From contig CAUYLG010063096.1 in the NCBI GenBank assembly GCA_963573385.1, positions 1-64,000 on the forward strand: a stretch of DNA of 64,000 nucleotides, read 5' to 3'. Origin of the DNA: Cacajao melanocephalus. Its lineage: Eukaryota; Chordata; Mammalia; Primates; Pitheciidae. The notes under the pieces are model-generated. The model worked only from the letters and a program-made list of their open reading frames with translations. It was not told where the DNA came from and made no database searches. Shown here piece after piece: positions 1-12,520 of the stretch. Numbering within the stretch: position 1 is the first letter of the stretch; each line of letters starts with the position of its first letter. A program made the position numbers and the translations under genes.

Positions 1-83
1 TGGAGAGGTGGAGGGTGAGACTGAGTAGGGTTGGTGTGGAGAGGTGGAGGGTGAGACTGAGTTGGATTGGTATAGATAGGTGG
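1..83 (+). repeat. Minisatellite, 36-bp unit, cut by window edge
   Basis: The unit starting TGGAGAGGTGGAGGGTGAGA repeats at 1 and 37 with two changes, and a diverged partial copy follows at 73. It continues to the left beyond the window. Confidence 0.85.
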
Positions 84-832
84 GCAAAAGGGTCCAGCCC
101 ACAGTCAACAGTAAGGGGCTGCTGGTTGATTTGAAGAAGGCCATGAGAAAGGAAAGGAACCCCTTCTGTGCCAGAAGACTGGCATTCTGCAGGACAGACC
201 ATGAACCACTTCTACTGCTTGTCACCTGTAATGTCACGAATCACCCTAACAGACATTTGTCTTTAGAGCCAGGGAATAGGCCTCATATGCCCCCCACCCC
301 ATCCCACTACCTCTGCCTCCTTACTGATTCTCAAACTTTCTAACAATAACAACAAAAAAAGACTTTATTTTTCAGTTAGTTATAACGGCACTTAAAATAG
401 AAATGCCCACTGAGCTTAATTATTTAGTATAAATGAATATCAGCTACATTATAATTCTTAGAAATGAGTGACCAAAAGTCAAATTTTTTTGCTTTTTAAG
501 GGTGTTGAGGGATTAAAGAGGGCAGATGGTCATTGAGTGTTTGAAGGCAAATATTACCCAAGCCAGGGAAGAACTGAAGACAAATTGCATACCTAATGGC
601 TTTGGCAGAGATTGAAGTTGAAACACAGAGAAGCTACCTGTGTAACAAAGGTATTTTTGTTATGTGTTATCATTGTAGAACGTACTGGTTATTGATGAAA
701 ACTGCATGGTGGTCAGCCTTTTTTGTTGTTGTTGTTCTTTAGCCAGCTGACTTCATGTGAAAAAACATCATTCCTAGGGAAATATTATGTAATTTCATTG
801 TACCTATATCTATGAAAGAAATTTCTTTTTTT

Positions 833-1060
833 CTGGATACTGTATACTTTTATTACAGTATTGAGAACATAATTATAATTTATTAATGTTAGCATACCAG
901 GTTAGGGCAGTTCGCATGTCTAGAGCTAGAAAAATCAGGAAGTAATTTGTATTGATCTCATAACAAGCCTAAGAATATAGAGCTAAAAAGCTGGCCACTT
1001 ATAATTAAGCTTTTCTGTTCCCATTTTTAGAATATAATACAAATTAGCTCTTTATTTGTT
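833..1060 (-). mobile_element. Putative 3'-transduced segment of the L1
   Basis: This stretch sits inside the L1 target site duplication but is not L1. On the minus strand it starts after an A-rich remnant of the source L1 tail (about 1047-1067) and ends with AATAAA 17 nt before a 7-nt A run adjoining the TSD. Confidence 0.75.
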
Positions 1061-1805
1061 TTTCTTTCCAACTTTTATTTTAGGTTCAGTGGGTACATGT
1101 GCAGGTTTGTTACATGGGTAAGTTGTATGTCACTGGGATTTGTTGTACAAATGATTTTGTCACCCAGGTATAGTAGGTAGTTTTTCGATCTTCACCTCCT
1201 AACCTCCACCATCAAGTAGGCCCTGGTGTTTGTTGTCTTCTTTTTTGTGTCCAGGTGTACTCAGTGTTTAGCTCCCACTTATAAGTGAGAGCACGTACTG
1301 TTTGACTCTCTGTTCCTGCATTAATTTGCTTAGGATAATGGCCTCTACCTGCATCCATGTTGCTGCAAAGGATATGATTGTATTCTTCTTTATGGCTGCA
1401 TCGTATTCCAGATTGTACACATACCACATTCTCTTTATCCAGTCCACCATTGATGGGGCACCCAGGTTGATTTCATGTCTTTGCTATTGTGGAAAGTGCT
1501 ACAATGAATATACATGCGCATTATAAATGTATATAAATTTATGTGCATAATTTATATATATGCACTTTATAAATATGAATATATATAAATTGTTCACATA
1601 AATGAACAATTTATATTCCTTTGGATATATACCCGATAATGGCATTGCTGGATCGAATGGTAAGTAGTTCTGTCTTAAGATCTTTGAGAAATCTCCAAAC
1701 TGCTTTCCATGGTGGCTGAACCAATTTACATTGCCACCAGCAGTGAATTAGCGTTCCCTTTTCTCTGTAACCTCTCTGGCATCTGTTCTCTTTTGACTTT
1801 TTATT

Positions 1806-2757
1806 TTGTTTTTTTTTTTTTGTTTTTTTTTTTGAAGGAATGAAGGGTTTTATTGAAAATGAAAGTACACTCCCCAGTGTGGGCCTGAGCATAGGGGATC
1901 AAAGGCCCTATTACAGAGTTTTTGTAAGCTTAAATACCCTCTACTTAGGGTACACCCTATGTAAATGAAGAGAATGAAGTAAAGTTACAAAGTCGTTTAC
2001 TTGATGTATGCCCTATGGAGAGGATATTTCCTGTTATAGCTGAAGTGTGAATCATCCTTATGTTCTCTGCTTTCAGACTCCATTTTCCTGCCTCATCTCC
2101 CCACTTAAAGATGTGATCCTCATAAATTTTTATGAGAGACAGAGGGACTGATGGTCTTTTTTCTGTAACTGCTTCATGCTGACTTGGAGAGTAGTCTTTA
2201 CCTATTGGGGATCACAGAACTCTTGCCTTGCTCTATCAAGTGGAGCCAGGGTAGTTTCTTGATGGCCAGAGGTGGTGTCTTCACCTGGAACTGGCTGTAG
2301 CCTTTGTTGCATGATCATCTGAAGCTTGATTGTGTCTCAAGGGTTCCAATGAGTACACTGTTCCAGAAGTGTGGAGGGATTCTTCTCAGTTGTGAGACCA
2401 TGAACCCAAAGTTCAAGGTCCCAAAGTTTTGTTGTAGTGTAGATGGCAAGGACAGTCTTTCTGTGATGGTTCCAGGAGGTTCTAACCATGAAAAGATTTA
2501 TTTGCTCTTTTACCAGCATACCAGGCTTCTGGATTCTCTCTCCCTGAGTGGCCATAGTGAACCTGCTTGACACTTTCTCCTGGCTGGCTCACCAAATATG
2601 TTAACGATGGAGGGTGTCCAAGTTCTTGGCATCTTGAACAAAGAATTGGAAAAAACACACAAACAAAGCAAGAAAAAAAATGAAGGGTTTTATTGAAAAT
2701 GAAAGGACTCTTCACAGTCTGCAAGCAGGACTGAGCATAGGGGCTTAAAGGCCATTT
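1806..2757 (-). mobile_element. Endogenous retroviral RNA retrocopy (processed), nested in L1
   Basis: Read on the minus strand, the unit begins with an R-like segment (about 2752 to 2690, containing CTTTCATTTTCAATAAAACC), followed by U5-like sequence and a possible primer-binding site next to the LTR end (TTTGGTGAGCC, 2597-2586). After about 700 bp comes a second R-like copy (about 1905 to 1835) ending just after the poly(A) signal and running into an interrupted A tail (1808-1833). An R-U5 start with an R-poly(A) end is the structure of a retroviral transcript, not of a provirus. The flanks (about 1791-1805 and 2758-2771) share a decayed TSD (TTTT-ACTTTT-AT). No gag, pol or env was recognised. 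The family is probably class I ERV, not identified. Confidence 0.7.
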
Positions 2758-5739
2758 TTTTCACTTTATAAAAATGGCCATTCTGACTGGTGTGAGATGG
2801 TATCTCACTGTGGTTTTGATTTGCATTTCTCTAATGATTAGTGACATAGAACATTTTTTCATGTGTTTTTTGGCTGTGTGTATGCCCTCTTTTGATAAGT
2901 GTCTCTTCATGTCCTTTGCCCATTTTTTTAATGGGGTCGTTTGTTTGTTTTGCTTGTTGATTCATTTAAGTTCCTTATAGATTCTGGATATTAGACCTTT
3001 GTTGGACACATAGTTTATAAATATTTTCTCCCATTCCTTAGGTTGTCTCTTTACCCTGTTAATAGTTTCTTTTGCTGTGCAGAAACTCTTTAGTTTAATT
3101 AGGTTCCACTTATCAATTTTTGTTTTTATTGAAATTGCTTTTGGAGTCCTCATCATGAAATCTTTGCCAAGCCCTATGTCCAGAATGGTATTTCCTATGT
3201 TTTCATCTAGGGTATTTATAGTTTTAGGTTTTATGTTTAAATCTTTAATCTATCTTGAGTTGATTTTTGTATGTGGTGAAAGATAGAGATCCAGTTTCAA
3301 TCTTTGGTATATGGCTAGCCAGTTATTCCAGCACCATTTATTGAACAGGGAATCCTTTCCCCATTTCTTGTTACAGTTGACATTATCAAAGATTAGATGG
3401 TTGTAGGTTTGCAGCTTTACTTCAGGGTTCTCTAACATGTTTCATTAATCTATATGTCTGTTTTTATGCGAATGCCATACTGTTTTGGTTGCTATAGCCT
3501 AGTACTATAGTTTAAAGTCAGGTAATGTGATCCCTATGGGTTTGTCTTTTTGCTCAGGATTGTTTTGGCTATTTGGCTCTTTTTTTGGTTCCTTATGAAT
3601 TTTAAAATGGCCTTTTCTAATTCTGTGAAAAAATGACATTGGTAGTTTAATAGGAATAGCATTGATTCTATAAATTACTTGGGCAGCATAGCCATTTTAA
3701 CAATATTGATTCTTCCTACCCATTAGCATGGAATGTTTTTCCATTTGTTTGTATCATCTCTGATTTATGAGTGTTTGACTTGCGTGTGTTTGTGTCATCT
3801 TTCAGCAGTGTTTGTATTTCTCGTTGTAAAGAACTTTCACCTCCCTGGTTAATAATATTCCCAGATATTTTACTTTTTTTGTAGCTATTGTGAATAGGAT
3901 TGCATTCTTGATTTGGCTGTCAGCTTGAACATTATTGATGGATAGAAATGCTACTGATTTTTGTACATTGATTTTGTGTGCTGAAACTTTACTGAAGTTG
4001 TTTATCAATTCTAGGAGCCTTTGGGCAGAGACTGCAGGGTTTTCTAGGTGTAGAAAGAGATATTTGGCTTTCTGGCTTCCTATTTGGATGCCTTTTACTT
4101 GTTTATCTTGCCTAATTGCTCTGGCTAGGAGTTTCAGTGCTATGTTGAATGGGAGTAATGAGAGGGCATCCTTTTCTTGTTTCAGTTCTCAAAGATAATA
4201 CTTTCAGCCTTTGCCCATTCAGTATGATGTTGACTATGGGTTTGTCATAGATGGCTCTTATTATTTTAAGGTGTGTTTCTTCAATGCCTAGATTGTTGAG
4301 GGTTTTAACATGAAGCCATGTTGAATTTTATAAAAAGCCTTTGCTGCATCAACTGAGATGATCATGTAGTTTTTGTTTTTAGTTCTGTTTATGTGATGAA
4401 TATATTTATTGATTTGTATATGTTGAACCAACCTTGCATCCCAAGATTAAAGCCTACTTGATTATGATAAATTTGCTTTTTGATGCGCTGCTAGATTCGA
4501 TTTGCTAGTATTTTGTTGAGGATTTTTGCATCTATGTTCATCAGGGATATTGGCCTGAAGTTTTCTTTTTTCGTTGTGTCTCTGCCAGGTTTTGATATCA
4601 GAATGATGCTAGCCATATAGATTGAGTTAGGGGGAAGTCCCTTCTCCTAGATGTTTTTTGGAATCAGTAAGATTGGTTTCAGCTCTTCTTTACCCATTTG
4701 GCAGAATTCAGCTGTGAATCCTTATGGTCCAGGGCTTTTTCTGGTTGGTAGATTTTTTCATTACTGATTCAATTTTGGAACATGTTATTGGTCTGTTCAG
4801 GTATTCAGTTTCTTCCTGGTTCAATCTTGTGAGGTTGTATGTTTCTAAGAATTTATCCATTTCTTCTAGGTTTTCTAGTTTGTGTGCAGAGAGGTGTTCA
4901 TAATAGTCTCTGAAGGCTTTTTAAATTTTCTCTGGGGTTGGTGGTAACGTCACCTTTGTCATTTCTGATTTTGTTTATTTGGATCTTCTCTCTTATTTCT
5001 TTATTAATCCAGCTAGCCATCTATCAATCTTATTTTATTCCTATGAAAGAAATTTCTAACCTGTGGGCACAATAACCTCAGACAATTTTTTTTAGGCAGA
5101 TACATTCAGAACCTTAACATGGCGTGTATCATCCTGTGCTGTGACTTTGTTCCCCCTTACACAATATCCTCCTAGAAGCAAAGTTCCTGTGTCAGGAATC
5201 TCTGCATCCCACCTGAGTACTAGATGTACCACACGCAAACACAGGAATGTTTTCACAAAAGTATGAGTGAATGAATATATTCAGTTGCCTGCTAATCAAT
5301 CAAGAAGATAGTAGACAACTGTAATAATTAGGATTTCTGTGCTGATGTTGTTATGGTAATTTTTAATGTCAGAAAAATCGAAGCATGTCTTCTTGTTAGA
5401 AGTAGGACATCCTCAAAAAGATCAAGACAGTAGCTTCTGCCCTGCTGCCTCTCATTCATCCCTTAATACATGAATCAATTAGTTTGCATGCAATGGACTC
5501 CAAGTAGCAGAAAACCCAAATAACAGTGACTTAACTGTAAGGACATATATTATTTACTTATGTAGGAGATTAAAGGCAAGTGACTCCGGGGCTGGTTCAG
5601 CAGCTCAGCAATGTCATTGAGGCATAGACTCTTCCAGCCTTCCAGTCTGCCATCCTCTGGTTAACACATGGTCACCATGTGGATGCTACAGCTCTGTGCA
5701 TCACATTCTCACTCACCTGTGTCCCAAGGCAAGAAGTAA

Positions 5740-5786
<47 letters not shown>
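5740..5786 (+). repeat. (TG)n microsatellite
   Basis: About 23 TG units with one CG interruption near the start. Confidence 0.95.
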
Positions 5787-6355
5787 GGAGGGGACAGCAG
5801 AACTGTGCATACAGGACAGTAAGAAGCTCTTCTCACAACTGTCTCTTTTTTTACCTGGGAAGGCTTCCTAGAAGCCTCCTGGCAGACTTTCTCTCATGTC
5901 TCAGGCTATGTGGCTTCCCCTAAATCAGTCACTGGCAAAGGGGAATAGGATTACTGTGCTTGATTCCAGGCAACCATGATATATCTGACTTCTGTTTAAA
6001 AGAAAGAAAGAGGGAATTAACATGAAGTAGGCAACTAGAAATGTCTGCTTTGCCACCCTAGTCTCCAGCTGTGTCATCCAGTCATACCTCCAAAAGCTCA
6101 CTTTTCTTCCAGATTTATATTCTGGCTATTTATATCATTTTATTGATGGTTTTTAAAAGTCATGAACTCAAGGAGGAGCCTAAAATATATGGGCCTTGCC
6201 CAGAATTACAGGGCTTCAGTGAGTCATGTCCCTTCTCTGTGCTGGCTTTATTCCGGAACATTTTTATGAGTTGTAATTTACAAGATCCATGTTTTTTCCA
6301 TTTTAATTCACATGTAAGAGGGTAGTGATTCTTACAATTATAGCACACTTACCTA

Positions 6356-6680
<325 letters not shown>

Positions 6681-7897
6681 AGAAAGCAGATTGTGTCAGC
6701 TGTGAGAAACACATCAGGTGTCTCATCGTGTGTGTCGGGTTGCATCAAAAGTTATAAATGGCCACAGTATTTTCTTTTTTGGGGAAAATTTTAATCCCTT
6801 TAAGTGAATTCAGTAGTGTTTTATTTCAGTAATTGGAATTACTTACTTGAGCTTTTTCTAGATAAAACCAGATCTCAAAGGAAATACATTCCAACTGCTT
6901 TTCAACACATACATGAAAGCAAACAGCAGCTTATCAACTTTCTGAATGGCCAGTGGTTCTCCAGCACATGGCTGTCCCCAGGAAACAAAATTCCTCAAAT
7001 GATAAGCCTCACTTAGTATATGTTCCAGTTTCTTTCTGTCCCGGGTTGGACTGTCCTGGAATTCCTGACTTGCATCTTTTATGAATCATTGTCAATTGAT
7101 GTAAGAAATGTCCTAAAAGGGCTTTGAAAACTTCTTAACATATGTACTCCTCCCATCCACCTAAAGAAATATATTCCTGTGAGGGAGTAGCATTCATAAA
7201 ATGACACAAAATTAGACAAGCTCTCTAAATACCTTGCTTTTAATTAAATATCCCTGGAATTGCATGGTGTGGATTTCCCTGGAACATATCAGGTTTTGGC
7301 TGATGTTTGTTTTTGTCAAGAATTTGTCAATTTTGAAACATCTCTGGGCTCCCATTTGGGGTTGGTGTGGAACTGCCTCGTGTTGACAACGTGAGCAGCC
7401 CCATTTCCCAGCAGATGGCCTGGCAAGACACACAGGTGGCAAGGAACATGCCAGCTCCTTTCTGCCCAGAAATTTTATCACCTGTCTTCTGCCTCCCTGA
7501 TGGCGATTATAAGTTTCTTTGCAACTTCAAAAGCATAATTTTGAAGGTAGCTGAGGGAGGCTATTTGAGGGGCGTTTTCTTCTACCTTGTGCCTTCATTT
7601 GTAGTACTTATTCTTAAAGGGCTGTTCTCTTACAGCAGAATAACTGGATTGTGTGAAATATCTTAGGGAGATAAATAATATTTGATGAAAGTAAAGTTAG
7701 TAGACACATAGGAATTTGCCTTTTATACCTCTTCTGGTTTTTTAAAATTTATCTTTAAACAGTGTACCAGAATATACACACATGCCCCCCAGAGTGACGA
7801 ATGTTGTTCAGAATGGTTCTTCTCATTGCTTAGACTATTTTTGGAACTTCTCTTTTAGAATTGGCCTATAGAAGAGTCTTAATGCTTATAAGCAAGC

Positions 7898-8270
7898 TAC
7901 AGATGCTCCTTGACTTACAATGGGCTTACATCCCAATAAACCCATCATAAGTTAGAAATTTGGTAAGCTGAAAATGTACTTAATACCAAACAATGATGTT
8001 TGGTAGATCTGGTTAAGGCCTAGCCTACCTTAAACATGCTCAGAACGCTTATAGTAGCCTACAGTTGAACAAAATCATCTAACATCAAGCCTATTTTGTA
8101 ATAAGGTGTTGAATATCTGATGTAACTTATTAAATATTATACGAAAAGTGAAAAGCAAAATGGTTGGATGGGCAGTTGACGTATGATTTCTATTGAATGT
8201 GTGTATTGCTTTCATCCCATTGTAAAGTTGAAAAATTGTAAGTCAAACCATTGTAAGTGAGAGGCTGTCA
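7898..8270. mobile_element. Nonautonomous DNA transposon (Tigger/mariner-type MITE)
   Basis: The ends form terminal inverted repeats: CAGATGCTCCTTGACTTACA at the left and TTGTAAGTGAGAGGCTGTCA at the right. The interior has a second inner repeat (CATAAGTTAGAAATTTGGTAAG against TTGAAAAATTGTAAGTC). No transposase frame is present. The exact family name is not certain. Confidence 0.75.
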
Positions 8271-8477
8271 GTTGTCTCATTATTGTATAATTGTACCTGG
8301 TTTTGATGAAAACCCTATCTTGATCACCTTTTTTTTTTAACCAGATTTGGAATCATTGAATCAGTCACAGCACATCAAGGCTGAGTGTAATGGTGAAATA
8401 ATTTAGTTTAATCCCCTTAGTTTCTGATGCGAAAGTGAAGGCCCAAATAACTTACTCAACTTGCCAAAGTTTAACTA
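8271..8477 (+). repeat. Inverted repeat, left arm
   Basis: About 206 bp matching the reverse complement of 8816-9021 with about ten substitutions and a T-run length change (about 95% identity by eye). The arm contains MIR-like sequence near its inner end. It starts at the end of the adjacent DNA transposon. Confidence 0.92.
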
Positions 8478-8815
8478 AGTAATGATACTTAGAATTGGCC
8501 TTGGAGGCAGACAGACCTGGGTCCAAATTCCAGTTTCCCATGGGACTTCATGCAAACCCGTATCTCACCAATACCTCCTATTATTCATTGGTGCTCAGGG
8601 ATTGACACTGTTTCTCTTATGGGTATCAAAGAAAAACTCATTGTAAGGCAAGAATTAGCCAAGGCTGATTTTTCATAAACTTGTGGCAGGGGCATCCATC
8701 TTCTGTCCTTTCATTTCAGCAGGGGGTCGAGGATGTTAGAAGGAAAGTGAGGTTTTTAGGATAAAAAGGAGGAATCACCAAGGCAGCTTGGTGGAAGCTA
8801 TTTGCTAACTTGCTG

Positions 8816-9021
8816 GTAAACTTTAGCAAGTCAAGTAAGTTATTTGGACCTTCACTTTGGCATCAGAAACTAAGGGGGTTAAACTAAATTATTTCACCAT
8901 TACACTCAGCCTTGATGTGCTGTGACTGATTCAATGATTCCAAATCTGATTAAAAAAAAAAAAGGTGATCAAGATAGGGTTTTCATCAAAACAAGGTAAA
9001 ATTATACAATAATGAGACAAC
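8816..9021 (-). repeat. Inverted repeat, right arm
   Basis: Reverse complement of 8271-8477; the spacer is about 338 bp. In the VWA8 pre-mRNA the two arms would form a long, nearly perfect stem. Confidence 0.92.
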
Positions 9022-10211
9022 CCGGACATAAGACAAGAGAAGTTATGTTGATTTTTTTCTTAATGGCCATTTTATTTGCAAAGACCTCAAATTACCTACC
9101 TTCATTAATTACCTTCATTAATCCCAACATCAAGAATGAAAAAGCCATGTACCAACATGGAATGATTAAAGACTGACTTCAGACCCATTTATTTGTAAGC
9201 TGTCTTGTTCCACTGTAAGCAGTTTGAGGGCAGGAACCAATTCTCCATGGCTTTGTAGGCCCCGTGGTACCTCACAGAATGTTCCATCAGTACATTTTCT
9301 GTAAGTCTTATTTGAACAAATGAATGCGAATTTGATCTTGTCTTCTCTGAAAATCATTACATCTGAGAGCAGGCTCATAGTGTGCATGAAATGTAAATGC
9401 TTTGATTTCTTTTTATTGTAGAGTAGTATCTACTGAACTGACTACTAGGATTGAAATTTCTGTGTGGTTATCACTCCTTTTGGTGACACTGTACGGAATG
9501 AAATAGGAACCGATGAACTTCAGGCTCTCACAGAGGAAGGCTACAGTGCTACTTATTCTGTTTGAATTGCAGGAATCATAAATCCAGTTTTAAAATAAAG
9601 ATGAATTAGGAAAGCTACAAATTACCATAATAAAAATTGAAGTGGGTCCAAAAAATAAATAAGCAGTTTTTAGTATAAAACATAAATCTTTCACTGAGGC
9701 GTACATACATAACTTTTTGTTTTTCTTTTCCATATATTGTATGTAAAATGGCATTTCTCAGAGTAATGGAATTTCTTTGAAAATGGAATGGGTAAATGTG
9801 TGTATACTGCCTCAGCTGGATCAGCTAGGTGGTGATCCTTTTAAACCACTGGCAAAATATCCCTCTCTGGTGAGATCCATTTTCCTTGCATCTGGTAGGT
9901 CTCATGCCCTGTATAAATGCTCACAGCTTGTTTTGCACCACAGACATTCTGCAGCTATAATGCAGTCCAGCTCCTTTTCTTTTCTTTTTTAAGAGTTTTT
10001 TTTAAAAACTTAATTCTTCTCCTTCCCAACTAGATGGATGTTGGAATCCATCTGATGGAATTTTTGTAAATACTCACAGCACTTATCAAATCCAGGGGCC
10101 TGAGGTTATGTGATACCTTAAGGACTTAGGAGAAAATAATTTTTTTTTCTGTTATGCAGTTCCTGGTGTTTGTCACAGGATAGTAAAAATGTCTCAATTC
10201 TTCATTTTCAG

Positions 10212-10320
10212 ATAACAATCAACAGAGACAGTGGTGAAGACGTAAGCTCCCCCAAACACGGGAAAGAGGACCCAGATAACATGCCTCACGTGGGCGGCAA
10301 CACTTGGGCTGGCGGAACAG
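10212..10320 (+). CDS. VWA8: VWA8 exon (window exon 1 of 8), start of glycine-rich segment
   Basis: The exon follows a pyrimidine-rich tract ending in TTTTCAG and translates in phase 0 as ITINRDSGEDVSSPKHG and onward to NTWAGGTG. It ends in phase 1. It matches the VWA8 region C-terminal to the AAA+ part: an acidic/polar segment passing into a glycine-rich run that continues in the next exon. VWA8 is known as a large mitochondrial AAA+ ATPase-like protein on the matrix side of the inner membrane; its exact role is not settled. The donor is CAG|GTTGGT, which lacks the usual A/G at +3 and A at +4. Reading through it gives two residues and then a stop (GGT TGG TAG). The exon is probably number 38 of 45, by counting back from the last exon using remembered gene structure. 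Confidence 0.92.
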
Positions 10321-10484
10321 GTTGGTAGCACAGGCATTCTCCCGAGTTGGCCTTCCCGAGGTTTCCCAAGCCCATTAGGCCAGCACACTGCCCCTAAGAA
10401 GACTCAGAGACTGGCTTTCCTTCCCAGCCTCCCTCATCACTCAGTTGGATTGTCATCTTGCCCTCTGCCCCAGCATGACATCAA

Positions 10485-10695
10485 AGCATGCGAAGAGCCT
10501 GGCATTTGGAGTCCCACAGGCTCTGCCACCCTGTGACCTAAGAACATGCTGACCCTCCCAGAATTGCTTCATCAGCTAAAGGGGGATAGTATGAAATACC
10601 TCAAGTTTTGGTGAGGATTAAATGAGATTATGATTGTTAAGCACTGAGTGCAATGCCTGGCATGAAGAATATTTTCACTAAAGTGTTAATTCCTT
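10485..10695 (+). mobile_element. MIR, sense
   Basis: Typical MIR order: GGCTCTGCCACCCTGTGACC, then GTGAGGATTAAATGAGATTA, then GTGCAATGCCTGGCATG. Confidence 0.75.
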
Positions 10696-12289
10696 CTGTT
10701 AAATTCCATGACCTTGGGATCATGCCAGAAATCCACCATAAAGTCTTGAGCAACTGACTTTGAAAAGAAATGGTCCTTGTCTTCCACATCTTAGAAGTAT
10801 GTTGAGGATGCAAGATTTTAAGATAAGGCTGGTTGCAGTCTAAACCAAGGGCTGTGGCCGACTCCTTCCTCTTGGCTTCCCAACTAGGGTATTGTTCCCA
10901 GGCCTGCCGTCTTCCTTTTTCCTCTGTGGCAGCTGGAGCAGACACATCTGCAAGGCCACAGGAATAGGGCCAGACTGTGTGCGCACTGTCTGAACTTATC
11001 TCACCATAAGGAGTGCTGGCAGGAGCTCTGTACTTCACCTTCCTTAGGATGGTCTGTGCCTCTTGGCCTTGACAGCCTTGGGAGGAAATGGGTTTCTCTG
11101 CCGAGACAATGTGCTATCAAATAGGCCTGTGGACTTCTTGCCTATTCTGTTTATTCATCAAGCATCAGCTTTAAAGTAAGGCTATTTTTAGAAGTGTCCT
11201 TTGATCTGGAAGTTAGTGTCAAGCCAACAAGATTTAATCCACATGGAATGCATTGTGGAACGAGCTGGCCAGATGTAGTTTCCCAGCAGTGGACTACTCT
11301 GGGGGAAAAGTTCTTACTTGCTACCCAACTTAAATTTACTAGTTCACATATCTGTCCAGACTGAGGCTACATTTGTTTCACCTGGCCTTTTAGTTTTTGA
11401 TTGATCAAGGCTTCTTGGCTTCAATTTCTCTTTTTCTCTCTGCCATTCTTTTCCTTCAGAATTCTTGACATTGAACTGAGCTCTGGCCCAACAAGTCATC
11501 TGATTCCCATTCCTTCATCAATGCCCCTCCCTTGCCCATCCTCCTCATTATCTTCTGAACTGGTTTGGAATGTCCAGGCTTAGCTTTAAGACTATGCCCT
11601 GCAGTCTGAGAACCTCTGGCAAGCATTTTCATTTAAATAATACAAATGAAAGGCTCTGGGAAGTGGAGATCATAAAGAGCACCTCCTGCTTCACTCCAGT
11701 GAGACTTTCCCCTGGGCCCTGTGACTCATGTGGGCAGTCACTCACACCAGCCACTGACGGTTTCACCACTTTCTCCCTTTCACCAAAATGGTAACATCTC
11801 AGCACCTAGGAAGCTTTCAGCTCAAATTCATGATCCACCCATACTCAGGATACCCTCCTGTAGGAAAGGAGTCAGAGCCCAGAAACAGCTTTTCCTTCTG
11901 TAGCTGATTGTCACTGTCCAGTTACTGTGTCAGCTGACCATGAGTAAAAGGAGGGAATCACACACATCCCAGAAGGAATTTTCCACCACTCATTTCCAAA
12001 TAAAAGTGAAATATGTTCCAATCAAAAGATTAAAGTAGTGTAATTAATAGGTAGTTTTCATGGTATTTCCCAAAAGGAAATGACCTACCTGGACTTTCAT
12101 AAGGAAAGCAGTTCATATTGAGTTCTCGGCTTTAGTTTTATTAGACCAGTTAAAGCTCAGTGGCAAGGTAGGGGTAGGGGTGGTGATGGTGAAAGAAAAA
12201 TGTAACATAATTTACCCAAAGTCTAAAAGCCTTCTAATTTTCCACTTTATAAAACTAGAAATTGCCTAATTCTGTATAACTAGGTGTTT

Positions 12290-12520
12290 AATAATAATAG
12301 TAAAAGCAGTCCGTTATATAGCTTTTATTACGTGTCAGATACTACTCTAAGCATTTTAGCTTCATGACAATCCCATGAAGTAATAAATAATGTTAGTATC
12401 CCCACTTTATAGAGAGGAGCCTGAGACACAGAGAAATTAAGTAATTCCCCAAAGATAAATGGCTGGTGGGTTGGAGCCAGGATTCAAACCCAGACAGTCT
12501 GGCTTAACTATATAATATAT
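12290..12520 (-). mobile_element. MIR, antisense
   Basis: Contains CCCCACTTTATAGAGAGGAG, GAGACACAGAGAAATTAAGT and GGATTCAAACCCAGACAGTC in antisense MIR order. Confidence 0.8.

Larger units (their letters stand above)
827..5040 (-). mobile_element. L1 retrotransposon, 5'-truncated, with 3' transduction; insertion bounded by 17-bp TSD
   Basis: From about 1060 upward the sequence is the reverse complement of an L1 3'UTR and ORF2 (typical phrases such as ACATGTGCAGGTTTGTTACA). Minus-strand frames at 2962-3156 and 3250-3438 read as ORF2p C-terminal sequence. ORF2 is broken by many stops; ORF1 is absent. The 17-bp sequence CTATGAAAGAAATTTCT stands at 810-826 and again at 5041-5057, so the whole inserted unit is 827-5040. 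Between the L1 3' end (about 1060) and the TSD lie about 230 bp of non-L1 sequence ending in an AATAAA (849-854, minus) and an A run. The L1 is itself interrupted by an ERV-derived retrocopy at about 1806-2757. Confidence 0.9.

Noticed and set aside
5696..5923. Open frame with a CVCV repeat
   Set aside because: It is a reading of the TG microsatellite.
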